Source: Anoplolepis gracilipes | Taxonomy: Eukaryota; Arthropoda; Insecta; Hymenoptera; Formicidae | Reading direction: 5' to 3' | DNA length: 64,000 bases | Assembly: GCF_047496725.1 (NCBI RefSeq) | Contig: NC_132971.1 | Span: forward strand, 17,602,001 to 17,666,000 | Shown: positions 28,111-39,078 of the stretch, piece after piece | How positions within the stretch are numbered: position 1 is the stretch's first letter | How the letters are laid out: the number at the start of each line of letters is the position of its first letter | Notes under the pieces: model-generated | Told to the model about the DNA's origin: nothing | Databases searched by the model: none | Seen by the model: the letters and a program-made list of their open reading frames with translations, nothing else | Position numbers and translations under genes: made by a program

Positions 28111-30080
28111 TTTAATGTGCTTTTTGTCGACCTCTACTTTTCTCAATGTACAGAAATATGAGATTATTTGCAGTTAAGTATATACGATCTCACACGCCTA
28201 TTTTGAGTAGTAATTTATGGAAACAGGCGCATAAATCCATTTTATGGATATAAGGTACTTACGCTATAATATACATAGCAGAAATACATTCCTTCATATT
28301 TATACGATAATCGTCATTTGCCTTTTCATAGTATTCTTACTCTCTGTAAATCACATGGAACATGAATAATGGGATGAAACAAGCTATTTTTCTACCACTG
28401 ATATGCAACGCGTTCTTGCAATAAATAAATGTGTTAGATTCATTGAATGCATTCGTGCGCGTGTACGAGGAAAATAAAAAGTAGCGCATTTGCAACCCAA
28501 AACAGTACAAGTTCGATACCGGTCCAGCATATCCGGCAAATTCGTCGCGCTTACGTATTAAATGGGCGACTCGCCGCAGTCGCCTGCGAAACAGCCGCCA
28601 CAACAGAATTCAATTTTCGCAGTTGTGAGCACGAATAGCCCACGTCAATAAAGAATTGATGGATCCATCGTTCGCGATAGATGGATGAAGGAAAGAGAAC
28701 AGCCTTCAATTTCAGAGCCATTGTCTCCTGTTTTCCATTCCTCAGGTGCAACCCTCTGATACAGTGCCTGCACGAACTCCACGAGACCGGGAATTTAGAT
28801 AATATATATAAATATACATATATATCCCACGGACTTTATAGCCAGTAGACTGCGATACTCTGAGAAATTTACAGTCTGAAAGGTATTACCACGCGATATA
28901 TATATATATACCGACCTTCTGGGTTGGCTTTATACAGAGGGAGGAATCGGTGAGGAGGAAAGTCTCCTCGTGGGATAAGGAGATGATTTCTGTTCTTAAG
29001 AGGGTCCACAGAGGGTAACTGCCGAGGCCTATTCCGTTCATTTTCTCTTTCTATTTCTTTCACCGCGCGCAATAGAAGAGAAACGCTATAATGCCTGTCC
29101 ATCTGTCAATCCGACTTTCCCCCATGTGTACCTTCGATCTTTTGCCTACCAAGAAGAAAAGCACCCTATTTCAAGCAATTCGTGGATGAACGGGTGGGGA
29201 CGGATGAGCTTTTGTTTAATTCCGAGATTGCGCCACGAGACACTCATTTCGAGTGGTGTGGTGTGTGCAGATGGGACTCCGCGAGTTTTTCCTTCCATGT
29301 TTCATTAGGGAGAAGATACTCGATAGCCTGGATGGTTTTCTTGCGTAAATTTATCGCCCCGCTTGGAAAGTTTGATCGCGATTAAAATCACCGTGCGAGA
29401 GTAATGAAGCGCGTTTGTTTTACTTAAAAGAGAAAGAGGGAGAGAAAAAGAGAGAAAAAGAATGTCTTTAAGAAAATCGTAATGTTGAAATACTTGATGG
29501 AAAACGATTGGTATGATAAAAATATAAAAAAAAGATTTTATATTTTCTGATCCAAATCATTAAGCAAATATCTCAAATGTTGAAAAATATTAAAAAATTA
29601 AAGATTTTTAGTAAATTCCTACATTTACACGCAATTAGATACAATTAGATAATAAAATTTCATTGCTTAAAATAAAATATAAAAGCAATAATATTTTTTT
29701 AGACGTTAATTCTATATAATGTAATAAAAAATAAAAATATCTCAAGTTATATCTAAAGAAATTTCAAAGTATTTTGTTAGCCAAGCGATGAATGATCGAC
29801 CGTTATTTGATAACTAAAAGCGAGGTCGTTATATTTTGTCCTTGTCCCTTCATAAATATTTATACTAAAAAGTTAGAACCGCCATTTAAACTCACGCATA
29901 TCCGCGTCGGATGCGGTTGGTTGAATGTATTAATTTTGAGTCACATTTTTTTAACGGAAAATTTTAGTTTAACATCAATTTGCCACGCAAAATTTGAAAA
30001 CAAACTTTTGTTCCTGATGCACACATTCTTTCTTTAAAAGCGAAGGCTGATAGTAACCGTCAACTTTTCCTCCATTACAG

Positions 30081-30443
30081 AAATCCTGGAGGAAGAATTC
30101 AACTGATACGCATCTAAGCCAGGGATTCTAGAAACTGGGTGACCGGCCAAAGGGCCGATTAGAAACAGTACCTCTCTTCTTGCTCAACAAAGAGGATCAA
30201 GAAGCCTTATTCTACTTGCTGTCCGTAGAAGAAAAAGAACCAGAAAAAGGAGAAAACAAAGGAAGAAATAGAGAAAAGAGAGAGAGAGAGATAGAAAGTG
30301 AAAGAGGTCATAGCACTTAAACGTAGCCAGGAAGATAAATAGAGATGTCGAGCGCAGGCAGAGAGATGGAATTCCAGGCGAGATACTCTAAAATCTCGTG
30401 ATCAGTGTCAGCATCTAACTGAAGAGATAAGACGATCACCGTG
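30081..30443 (+). other. Putative 5' UTR part of the receptor exon
   Basis: A pyrimidine-rich tract followed by TTACAG gives a good 3' splice site with AG at 30079-30080. From there to the ATG at 30444 the sequence is GC-richer than the surrounding DNA and purine-rich (GAAGAAAAAGAACC-like and GAGAGAG runs). It contains short upstream ATGs (for example about 30343 and 30365) that could act as uORFs. The exon boundary is inferred from the splice signal alone; transcription could also start inside this block. Confidence 0.5.
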
Positions 30444-31181
30444 ATGGAGGCGAGAACGAATGGTTCGTTCGTCAGGTCAATCTTCCGGAACTTCTCGCTG
30501 AACTCTCGCGAACATCGAGCTTCGAACGAGCCACCAGGAAGAGAAACGGATACTAATAACGTCATCAATGTGGTCTCCACAACTGTGCAAGAGGAAAAGA
30601 TGGCGGATCTTCTGGATGACACTCTTTCGAATAACAATAGTGACGTTGTCGACGACAGCATCGAGTCGAGTTGGTTCAACGACTCGACCACCGCTGCTAT
30701 CTCGACCTGGTCGGATTCTTCTTCTTCTTTCTTCGCAGAATCCTCATCGTCATATTCTACTTCAAGTGTGGACAACTACACAGGCAGCGTGTCCGATCTC
30801 TTTGTTTTTGATGACTTGAACGATTATATTAATCGGCTCAACTACAGCGTCTTCGTGAACCTGACGGCCTACTACGGCGACGGCGACGCCGGGCTGAACC
30901 TCAGTAGTGTGAACTGCACATCGTCGATAGTCGCCGGGAACGCTGTCAGGCCGGGAGATGAGTGCGGTGCGACCGTCGGCGTCGACGAAAAATCGAACAG
31001 TTGGTGGGCCCTGATACTCGTGATCGTGCCGTGTTTAACGCTCTTCGGTAACGTGCTCGTCATCTTGGCGGTAGTGAAAGAGCGAGCTCTGCAGACCGTC
31101 ACCAACTACTTCATCGTCAGCTTGGCGGTCGCCGATCTCCTCGTGGCAGTGCTCGTTATGCCGTTCGCGGTCTACGTATTG
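30444..31181 (+). CDS. Dop2R: D2-like dopamine receptor, first coding exon (partial gene)
   Basis: This exon encodes the N-terminal 246 residues of a rhodopsin-family amine GPCR of the insect D2-like dopamine receptor group, which acts at the neuronal plasma membrane and in the family couples to Gi to lower cAMP. Residues 1-186 form a long Ser/Asp-rich extracellular tail with about nine N-x-S/T sequons (for example N6 and N16) and no obvious signal peptide. TM1 starts at W187 and contains GNVLV with the conserved N at 203. After an intracellular ERALQTVTNYF loop, TM2 carries SLAVADLLVAV with the conserved Asp at 231, then MPFAVYVL. The TM1-TM2 stretch closely resembles Drosophila Dop2R as I remember it. 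The exon ends in phase 0 at TTG|GTAAGT (GT at 31182); the family continues with V-N-G here. ATG 30444 was chosen because an in-frame TGA lies at 30420-30422; the GTG at 30441 is not a credible start. An internal ATG at 30600 is an alternative. Exons for TM3-TM7 were not found in the window. Confidence 0.93.
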
Positions 31182-31187
31182 GTAAGT
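31182..31187 (+). other. 5' splice donor after receptor TM2 (GTAAGT)
   Basis: TTG|GTAAGT is a strong donor consensus placed in phase 0 within the TM2/extracellular-loop boundary, where insect D2-like receptors continue with V-N-G. If the intron were retained, the frame would stay open to a TAA at about 31323-31325, adding 48 unrelated residues and giving a truncated protein. Confidence 0.85.
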
Positions 31188-32907
31188 CAATTTGTCTTTG
31201 CAATTTATACTATACATCTAATTTACACGAAGACGATTTCCTTCCAATCAAATGCGTATTTGTACCTTTCAATCGATATTTCGAAGCACATTTCTCAGTT
31301 CCTCGATACTTCCTCAAAGGGATAATTTAGCTTAGATACGTTACGTTCTAAACAAATATTCGTAATGTTAATTACTAAACCTGATAGTAGCTACATAACT
31401 ATAAAATGTTATTCTTGTTAATTATCGTGCTTGATTATCTAATTGTATAAATATAAATTATATAATTTCACAGATATGTGCAACTCACTCAGCATATAAT
31501 TTATTGATCGTTTATCTGTTATAGTCGCAAAAACTTTTTAGAGCAAATTTGAATCTTCTATAATGAATTATAAATCGTTTTATAATCTAAGGATTTAGAT
31601 ATTCTACTATACTAACACTAATTAATATAATTAATACATCTAATCATAGACTGTTGTATGATTTATGCAAATAAGCTGAAAGCTCCAAGGGTGGAGCCTC
31701 GCATCGATCGCGAGTTTAGCTGCTAATTAAACGTTATCGTTACACAGAGTTTGCATGTGCTCAATTACCGCCCTCACCTTCAAAGTAAACGAAAAACTAA
31801 ATTTAGAAAAGTTTACTTCTTTTTTTCAAATACTTTCTCGCTGATACACGTATTGGCTATTAAAGAACAATAAGCATTTTTCGTTAATTAAAAATAAATA
31901 AACCATCATGTAAAACTCGAAATATCACCTCAATATCTGTAAAAATAAAAACTGACACCGATCTGGTACAAAAATACATCAAGTTATTTTTATCTCACAA
32001 TTTAATAACACGTGTATTCAGCTACTTAACCAAGCCAATTACTATTTAATGAAGATGCATTGAAATTTCTAAACGAACGCAGCAATTCATAGAACGTTCA
32101 TAGAACAAACGAAACTGTTATGTTAAGACAGTTCGATTCAATGCGACAATTGGAATACACGCACGTGAATGAAAACAGAATTAGTCAATTAAAGCCATAT
32201 CGAACAATTCTGTGGATGAATGCCAACGGCGTGGATCGACCTGTTGTATCGATAAACATGTTAGCTAATACAAACGTTTTCGAATTCACCTATATTGCGA
32301 TTACTAAAAGCGTTTTGGCACTGCACATAATATCTTTTATTCAAACATTTTGAACACTAAAGCTTTGTAGACTTTTTATTATATTGTATTATATACATAT
32401 AAGTAAATTATTGATGCCTCTAAAATAGTATACAATGTCATTGTGTATATGTAATTATTAAACATGTATGTGTTATATTAATCAGTACAATCAAATTTGT
32501 TTTGCACAGGCACAAAATATCTTTTTAAAATATTATACATAAATTAATTGTATATAAGTTGGTAGTTGATTATAATTACTTGATGTGATAATATTATAAT
32601 CAATGTTTCAATTATATGCAAAAATTGAAGTTATTAAAATTGCTATTATTAAAATACAATTTTAATAAATTAGTAACAAATTAACAGTTAAAGAGAACAA
32701 ATTAAAAGTTAAAGAGAAACGCATTTATAAGAGAATAATAAATTATCATGCATCTCTAAAGAACATAATATTAATTTAAAAATATTTCAAGGGCTGTACA
32801 TTGTAAGGTAAAATAAAAGTCACGAGAAACTAAAACATTGCCAGTACATAATATTATATGGCGATAATAATGTATGACGTGACAAAATAAGAGGGTTATC
32901 TATATCG

Positions 32908-32954
32908 AGGTGTTGAGTATACATGAGTGATATAAGGTGTTGAGTATACATGAG
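32908..32954 (+). repeat. Two-copy tandem repeat, 27-bp period
   Basis: AGGTGTTGAGTATACATGAG appears at 32908 and again at 32935. Confidence 0.8.
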
Positions 32955-34766
32955 CCCTAACTACCCACATTGAATGTTAGTTCACCCAAAGGACTTTCAT
33001 GCAGTTGTCGGTTTAATCGCCGATTAAATACACGCTACGACGACAGCGCTAAAATAGCTGCAATTATGATGATGATATCGAAGCTAAATACTATTTAGAC
33101 GTGTCTATGAAGCTCCCAAGAGTCAGAAACAATTTTCATTGATTCTGTCATGGTATATATCTTGATTAAATATGTAGATTTTTAATTAAAAAGAGTAAAG
33201 TAAGTGAGGCTTTTAAGAATATAATCATAAATATAAAATTAGATAAAAGGCAAATAAGAGTCAGCGCGGTAAGTGAAGCACATATTTTATTACACCTTAC
33301 AAGTTCGTTATACATATATTTAAGCGAACGTTGTGGTCTCTTCTTCAGACTATTTTTAGCACAAATTTAAAAGTTTTGATAATAAAATCGCATACAATAC
33401 AATAATATATTACAAAATTAAATGAGTCGAACAAATGTGAATACTACAAACATAAAATAAATAAATCAAAATATTGTTAAATGCTGGTTCTATTATCTTT
33501 TTTTACTTTTATTTTTATTTTCAGATTTTTAAACGTAAAATTTTTGTCATTCTTTTAATATTATAATAATAATTAGATAAAACAAAGTAAAATAAGTTAA
33601 TTAATATCTCCAAGATAAACAGAAAATATAATATAAATAAAAACTGTGAAAAATGAAATATATATGATACTATAATAATAAAATAAATATAGATAAGATA
33701 AGAGAAACAAAGTTTAATATGGAACAATAATAAAATTAAATAAAATAACAAGAAGTTTAATAATTATGGACTACATTTTAAAAGCTCAAAAATCTGTTAT
33801 AAATTAATGCAAATGGAAAAATATATGATGTAAAGTGTTTAAAATAAACGTCAAAACACCGAGATAAAATACAGAAACGTTTATGTTGATTTTATATTAT
33901 TATAATAAATTATAACTGTTTATGTAATAAAATCCTCACAGCCTGAACAGAGTTTTGCTTAATAAAATTAATGTTCTATTAAATTTTAATTGTAAAATTA
34001 TAATTAATATATAGTCTTTAAAATATATAGTTTAACATAATTAATATTATAAAAATAATATTATAATAATTTTTATTTTCAGTACTTTTAGAATTTTATA
34101 ATTCGAAGAAGAAACACAAAGTTCAAAATTGCGTTGGAATTTTGTTTTCATCGTTAGCAGGTTGTTTGCTTACCTCGGCACGTTCTACATAAATTATATT
34201 ACAGCGTCCATACGTGATCTTATTTTAAAATCGTCAACGGTGCCAAAAGAGTACGGATGATGTATTTCGTTCCCGATGCGCATTAGATTTTACAATTGTG
34301 ACAGGATTCAAGCAGAAAGGATGCGGGTTGCAAAAAATCACGGCTGCAATTTTTTTTAAAATGCAATTTCAACGCGGTTCCGTAAGCTACTGGTTCGAAC
34401 TATACCGATCGATCTCGCTTTCGATAGATCGACGAGACACAAAAGTACGATCGGTCAATTAGGGCTGCGTACGTAATCCCGAACATGTGAATACCCGTCA
34501 ATGCAGTTTTCGTGCACGTTCGTATACGTCCCACATTTCCTGTGACATGCAACTTTATCGCGATTGTATGTGCAACGGAATTGTTGACGAAGACAGATTG
34601 TAAAAAAAATTTTAGATGAAATTTGTTTTCTCAATCGTCGCAAAAAATATTCTTAAATTGCCTTAGTAATTACAGTCAAAAGATTTTAGAAGTGTTTTAC
34701 TGAACCCTTCTAATGATTCTACTATGTAAATTAGAATCTACTAAAACTTTAAAGGGAAAAGAAATG

Positions 34767-34767
34767 T

Positions 34768-34810
<43 letters not shown>
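34767..34810. repeat. (AC)n(AT)n microsatellite
   Basis: About 11 AC units followed by about 10 AT units. Confidence 0.95.
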
Positions 34811-35396
34811 ATTTATACATACATACATACACATATACTATACGTCTCGAATTGTTGCAAATAGTTTATTTATTCTAGTAGACATTTATCTTGTTAAAGA
34901 GATAATAAACAATTGTGATACGCGTGTTAAGAGAGCTCACTTTACTAGATTTCATCTCGTATTAGCTTTAAGCAAATAGTTACGTGTTTCGAGATTAAGT
35001 TAATACAAACTTTAATTTGCAATTTTCGCGTTAACATGGGCGCCCATAATAACTGGACGCTATGTTCTGAGAAAGTTTGCGACTGTAATCAATAAGTTTC
35101 TAATCGTCAGTTTAGAAACGTGTTCGCTCCACGACTGTACGACTTTCCGTTAACTCTGCAACGGATGGAGATGGGTGTTTTAATTACACCTTAAATAATC
35201 CTATCTACCGCTCGTATCCTTGGCATCTCACGGTGCCAGCTGGAGCGACCAGCGTTGCTTCAGATTACATCGGTATGATAAAATCCAGGTGCATCTACGT
35301 TCCAAGTGCAAACACGACGGAACGTGCCGAGATCGTCCTTCGGCCGCTTAAACGATCGTTCTGGAGTTTCACATTAAACGATTTACCAGCAGTGCG

Positions 35397-35466
35397 TGTA
35401 TTGTGTATATGTGTATATACGTGCATGTGTGTGTGTATGTGTGTGTGTGGGCGCGCATGTGTATGT
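35397..35466. repeat. Imperfect (GT)n tract
   Basis: GT/AT alternation with interruptions, within a GC-richer islet. Confidence 0.85.
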
Positions 35467-35813
35467 ACCGCAACGAAAGTGTCGCCATTGGGTCAGAGCA
35501 CTTTACGCTCTCTTTGCAGTGTACTTGGCGAGGCAGTGTCATGCTCCCTTTAACGACGAGTGAAAAATGGTTGCTCTCTCTCCGCGCATTTATATCACGA
35601 ATTCCTTCAACTATGCTCTTTCTCGACAAAATTCCGCGAGCTCTCGGTAACAAGTCGCAAGTTGCGACGTAAGCTACCGTATTCAAACAATCTTGCTATA
35701 CCTCCCGATAAAAGATAAAAGAAATGTTAAACAAATTTTTGATATCTCTTACTTGAAAGAATTATTTTGAAAAACAATTTTATTTTAACATTATAATTAA
35801 TGGACAGAGAAAA

Positions 35814-35841
35814 GGGGGGGGGGGGAGAGAGAGAGAGAGAG
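35814..35841. repeat. G12 plus (AG)n
   Basis: A run of about 12 G followed by AG dinucleotides. Confidence 0.9.
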
Positions 35842-36861
35842 TGCAAGTTAATAAACTATTGATTACAGGGGACTTTTAATTTTCCATAATTTGGATTATG
35901 GAAAATTTGGTGTTCTTCTATTCTTCTATTCTATCAATTTATTTAACAATAAATAGTGTAATTTAGTAAATATATTTTCTAAAACTATTGAGAAATATAA
36001 TTCTTTTATTATGAGATTTTAATTGTTTTTTTTTTTTTTCTATTATACCTTTCATTTTATCTTATATTTTTTCTTATTTAATAATAATTATAAGTTTATT
36101 TAAAAATAACAAAACTTATTTTAAAATTTTCGTAATTGACAAGATTTGTTACGTCCATCATTTATAGAAATTAATTAACGAACCTTTGCAAATATGCAAA
36201 ATGCAGTATATTTCTATTAAATAATCAGTAGTCTTAATAGCCTCACTTTTGACTTTGTCTTATCTTTTCAGATTACACTTATTATAGCTTTTATTGCGTA
36301 ATGCAAACTGTTATTTTCAGATCTTATTTACGTAAAATGACAAATAATAATGTTCGCGTGGGCGTTTACTTAAAATTTAGTTGAAATCCGCGAGATATTT
36401 GTATTCTGCCAGCAACCTTTCCTACAGTTTCCAACTGATGACGCCGAAATTTACGTCTTCCCTATTATTACAGACTGGCTTGAATCGACAGCATTCCTCT
36501 ATCTACGTAAAGTTCCCTGTCTTATTTTTATATCTTGCTTTGCCTGATTCGATTTTATATGGCGCCGCCACCGTTTTTACGATCTCCCAAATGTCGCGGT
36601 AACTCTTTTGCTAGCGCGCAGAAAGCAAATTGCACGGTTCCGTCAGCGATGCAAAGGAGTTGGCGTGAGCGGAAATACAGGTTCTCCACAATATCCTACT
36701 TGCACACCGCGAAATACTGAATGCCGTGAAAATGTTATATGCGCATCGCGTATGCAAATGCACTTGGCATCGTCGAGAGACAAACACATTTATATATGTT
36801 TTAAAATTTTATTATCATGTTCATAGGGAATTGAAGTTTAAATATAATTTAACTTTTTCAA

Positions 36862-36893
36862 AGAGAGAGAAACAGAAAGAAAGAGACAGAGAA

Positions 36894-36935
<42 letters not shown>

Positions 36936-36952
36936 TGTGTGTGTGTGTGTGT
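36862..36952. repeat. (GA)n(GT)n compound microsatellite
   Basis: Interrupted GA/CAGA units, a pure GA run, then GT units. Confidence 0.95.
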
Positions 36953-37740
36953 GAACTAAAAAAAATTTGAAATTTTTTTGTTACTTCTTTTACCATTGTA
37001 TAGTACTAGATGAGTTTTTCAATAATTACTTTTCGTGATAAAGATAAAATTAACAAAAATTAATTTAAAAAATTTAAAAGTAAAACATTTTTATTAAAAA
37101 CTAAAATAATCCATTTTTTTCATGCTGGAGCAAATATACAATATATCTTATCTCTGCTTTTTTTGTACCAACACTCTCTAATTATTTTTTTATAATAAAA
37201 TTGTTACAAACAAGGAAAGTTTTTCACATTCAATATTAAGTTTTATATATATAACACGCGAAAAAGAGAACTCAGTCACAAAATAACGTTACTTGTCAAC
37301 ATTATGTATATTTTACGTGCAAATAACGGTTACGAATAACATAGCCATGACGTCATTCTAATTATGCACGTAAATATGTTTTATACATATATTCAATATT
37401 GCAAATGTCATAAGCAGCAAATATCAGACTTTTGCAGCGAATATGTAATTTTATATCTCTACAAAAAATTGTACGGCTTAGTATCTCTTCAATCTCATTT
37501 ATTCACTTTTAAGCATTTAGGTCAAAAATTTAAGGTGTTTGATATATTTATATTATGAAAGAAAATTTTCATATATTTTTCAAACAGAATGCAATTTAAA
37601 AATATGAATTTCTTTCTTTTTAATAAGAAAAATCATTCACAGATTTTAAAAAGCAGTTCTCTTTTGTCTCATTAAAATTATATATGTATACTACTACAAA
37701 AATTAAGAAATATTTCTTGTAAAAATTGGACTATATTTAA

Positions 37741-38415
37741 ACTGCTGCAACTTAGTGAAAAGTCATCACACACAAAAATTAAAAAAGCATTTTGAAGTTT
37801 GACATTTCAACTTTAATGCGCTATCAATAGTTTAAAAAAATTTTTTTATCTTCTCAGTTTTGTGCTTTAAAAAAGAACACATTGTTTTTTCCTTAAAATT
37901 ACATATTTTTGATACTGCAGCTTGATAAAAAAATTACTCTAAAAAAATTTAAGTCAAGTTTTTGACTAGATAAATTACAACATTTTATCTATGGCTTTCC
38001 TTAAATTTTCCTATGATTTTTTTGACCAAGTTACACGATTTTAAAGCTATATTTGTATTTTTAAAAACTGAGAAAATAAAACTATTAATACTATATTAAA
38101 GTTGAAACTTCAAAATACTTTTTTTAATTTTTTGTCTGTGATGATTTTTCTAGTATCGACATCATTTTTAAACAATATAATTGTAAAATGTTGTAGTTTA
38201 TAAAACTTAATTTAAATTGTTTGAGACAAATTTTTTATGGAGCTGCAGAGTGTCAAAAATACGTCTATTTAAGAAACAAAATAATATGTTTATTTTTAAA
38301 ACACAGGACAAGGAAGATAAAAAAATTTTTTAAACTGCGATAGCGTATTAAAATTGAAACTTTCAAAATGCTTCTTTAATTTTTTGTCTATGATGATTTT
38401 TCGCCGAGGTATAGT
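37741..38415. repeat. Compound inverted and tandem AT-rich repeat
   Basis: A left arm (37741-37988) is the diverged inverted complement of a right arm (about 38181-38410). Shared blocks include the complement of ATGTTGTAGTTTAT, GAGCTGCAG, GATAGCGYATTAAA and the TTTTTAATTTTTTGT-GATGATTTTTC run. Between them, another direct copy of the second half lies at about 38037-38158. The spacing of TGATGATTTTT-like landmarks suggests an underlying period near 126 bp. No ORF. Confidence 0.6.
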
Positions 38416-39007
38416 GATTTGAAAATCACCAAATTTTGAAGTCATAAAAAATGTTCTCTATTTTCAAGGAAACTTCATAAAATTAGTTTAACTTTAAATA
38501 TGAAATAAACTTAAAAATTGGAAAATTTGCAAGTACACACAATTTTCTTTGCTCATTTTTTAGTATTGAGATATAAATAAATTTTTATTTTATGCTTATA
38601 GAGATAATTGTTCATAAAATGTTAAATAAGATCATAAAATTATTATTTAATAACAAAAAATAATTTTTGAAATCATTTCACAATATGTATAATTTTATAA
38701 CTTAAAACTAGTTTTTATATATTTTTAATAATAATATTTTTAATACAAAATTACTAAGTTTACTGTATTAATAATTGAAACAATAATAGCTCTGCAAAAG
38801 AAGCAGTGCTATTATTATTTTAATCTGACTAGCGATATTTTTCTTTTAAAGCTGTAACTTGACATGTGGAACACTTTTATATTTCGGAGTCTTAAAAACT
38901 TGGAAATAGTTTTCATTATAATGAAATTTTAGCTCGAAAAGATGAAGACGTGGCAGTCATTCCAGTAAAGTTGTAAGAAGAAATTAACTTTCGCGGAGAC
39001 AGAAAAG

Positions 39008-39042
39008 GGAGAGAGAGGGAGAGAGAGAGGGAGAGAGAGAGG

Positions 39043-39074
<32 letters not shown>
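39008..39074. repeat. (GA)n microsatellite with G-rich interruptions
   Basis: GA repeats broken by GGG at several points. Confidence 0.95.

Positions 39075-39078
<4 letters not shown>

Larger units (their letters stand above)
31188..37740. other. Probable receptor intron, AT-rich with islets
   Basis: This stretch follows the TM2 donor. It is AT-rich, with GC-richer islets at about 34130-34480, 35000-35690 and 36340-36760. A two-copy tandem repeat lies at 32908-32954, with microsatellites at 34767-34810, 35814-35841 and 36862-36952. No segment reads like receptor TM3-TM7 (no DRY-like or C-W-x-P-like coding signal seen). Confidence 0.45.

Noticed and set aside
30441..30443. GTG as receptor start
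   Set aside because: Eukaryotic initiation at GTG is rare and an ATG follows immediately at 30444.
30317..30775. 152-codon minus-strand open frame opposite the receptor exon
   Set aside because: It is antisense to a strongly supported GPCR exon and follows its codon pattern; it has no family match.
34388..34402. GGTTCGAAC resembling a tRNA B box
   Set aside because: The expected CC after the motif is missing, and no A box or acceptor stem was found at a suitable distance.
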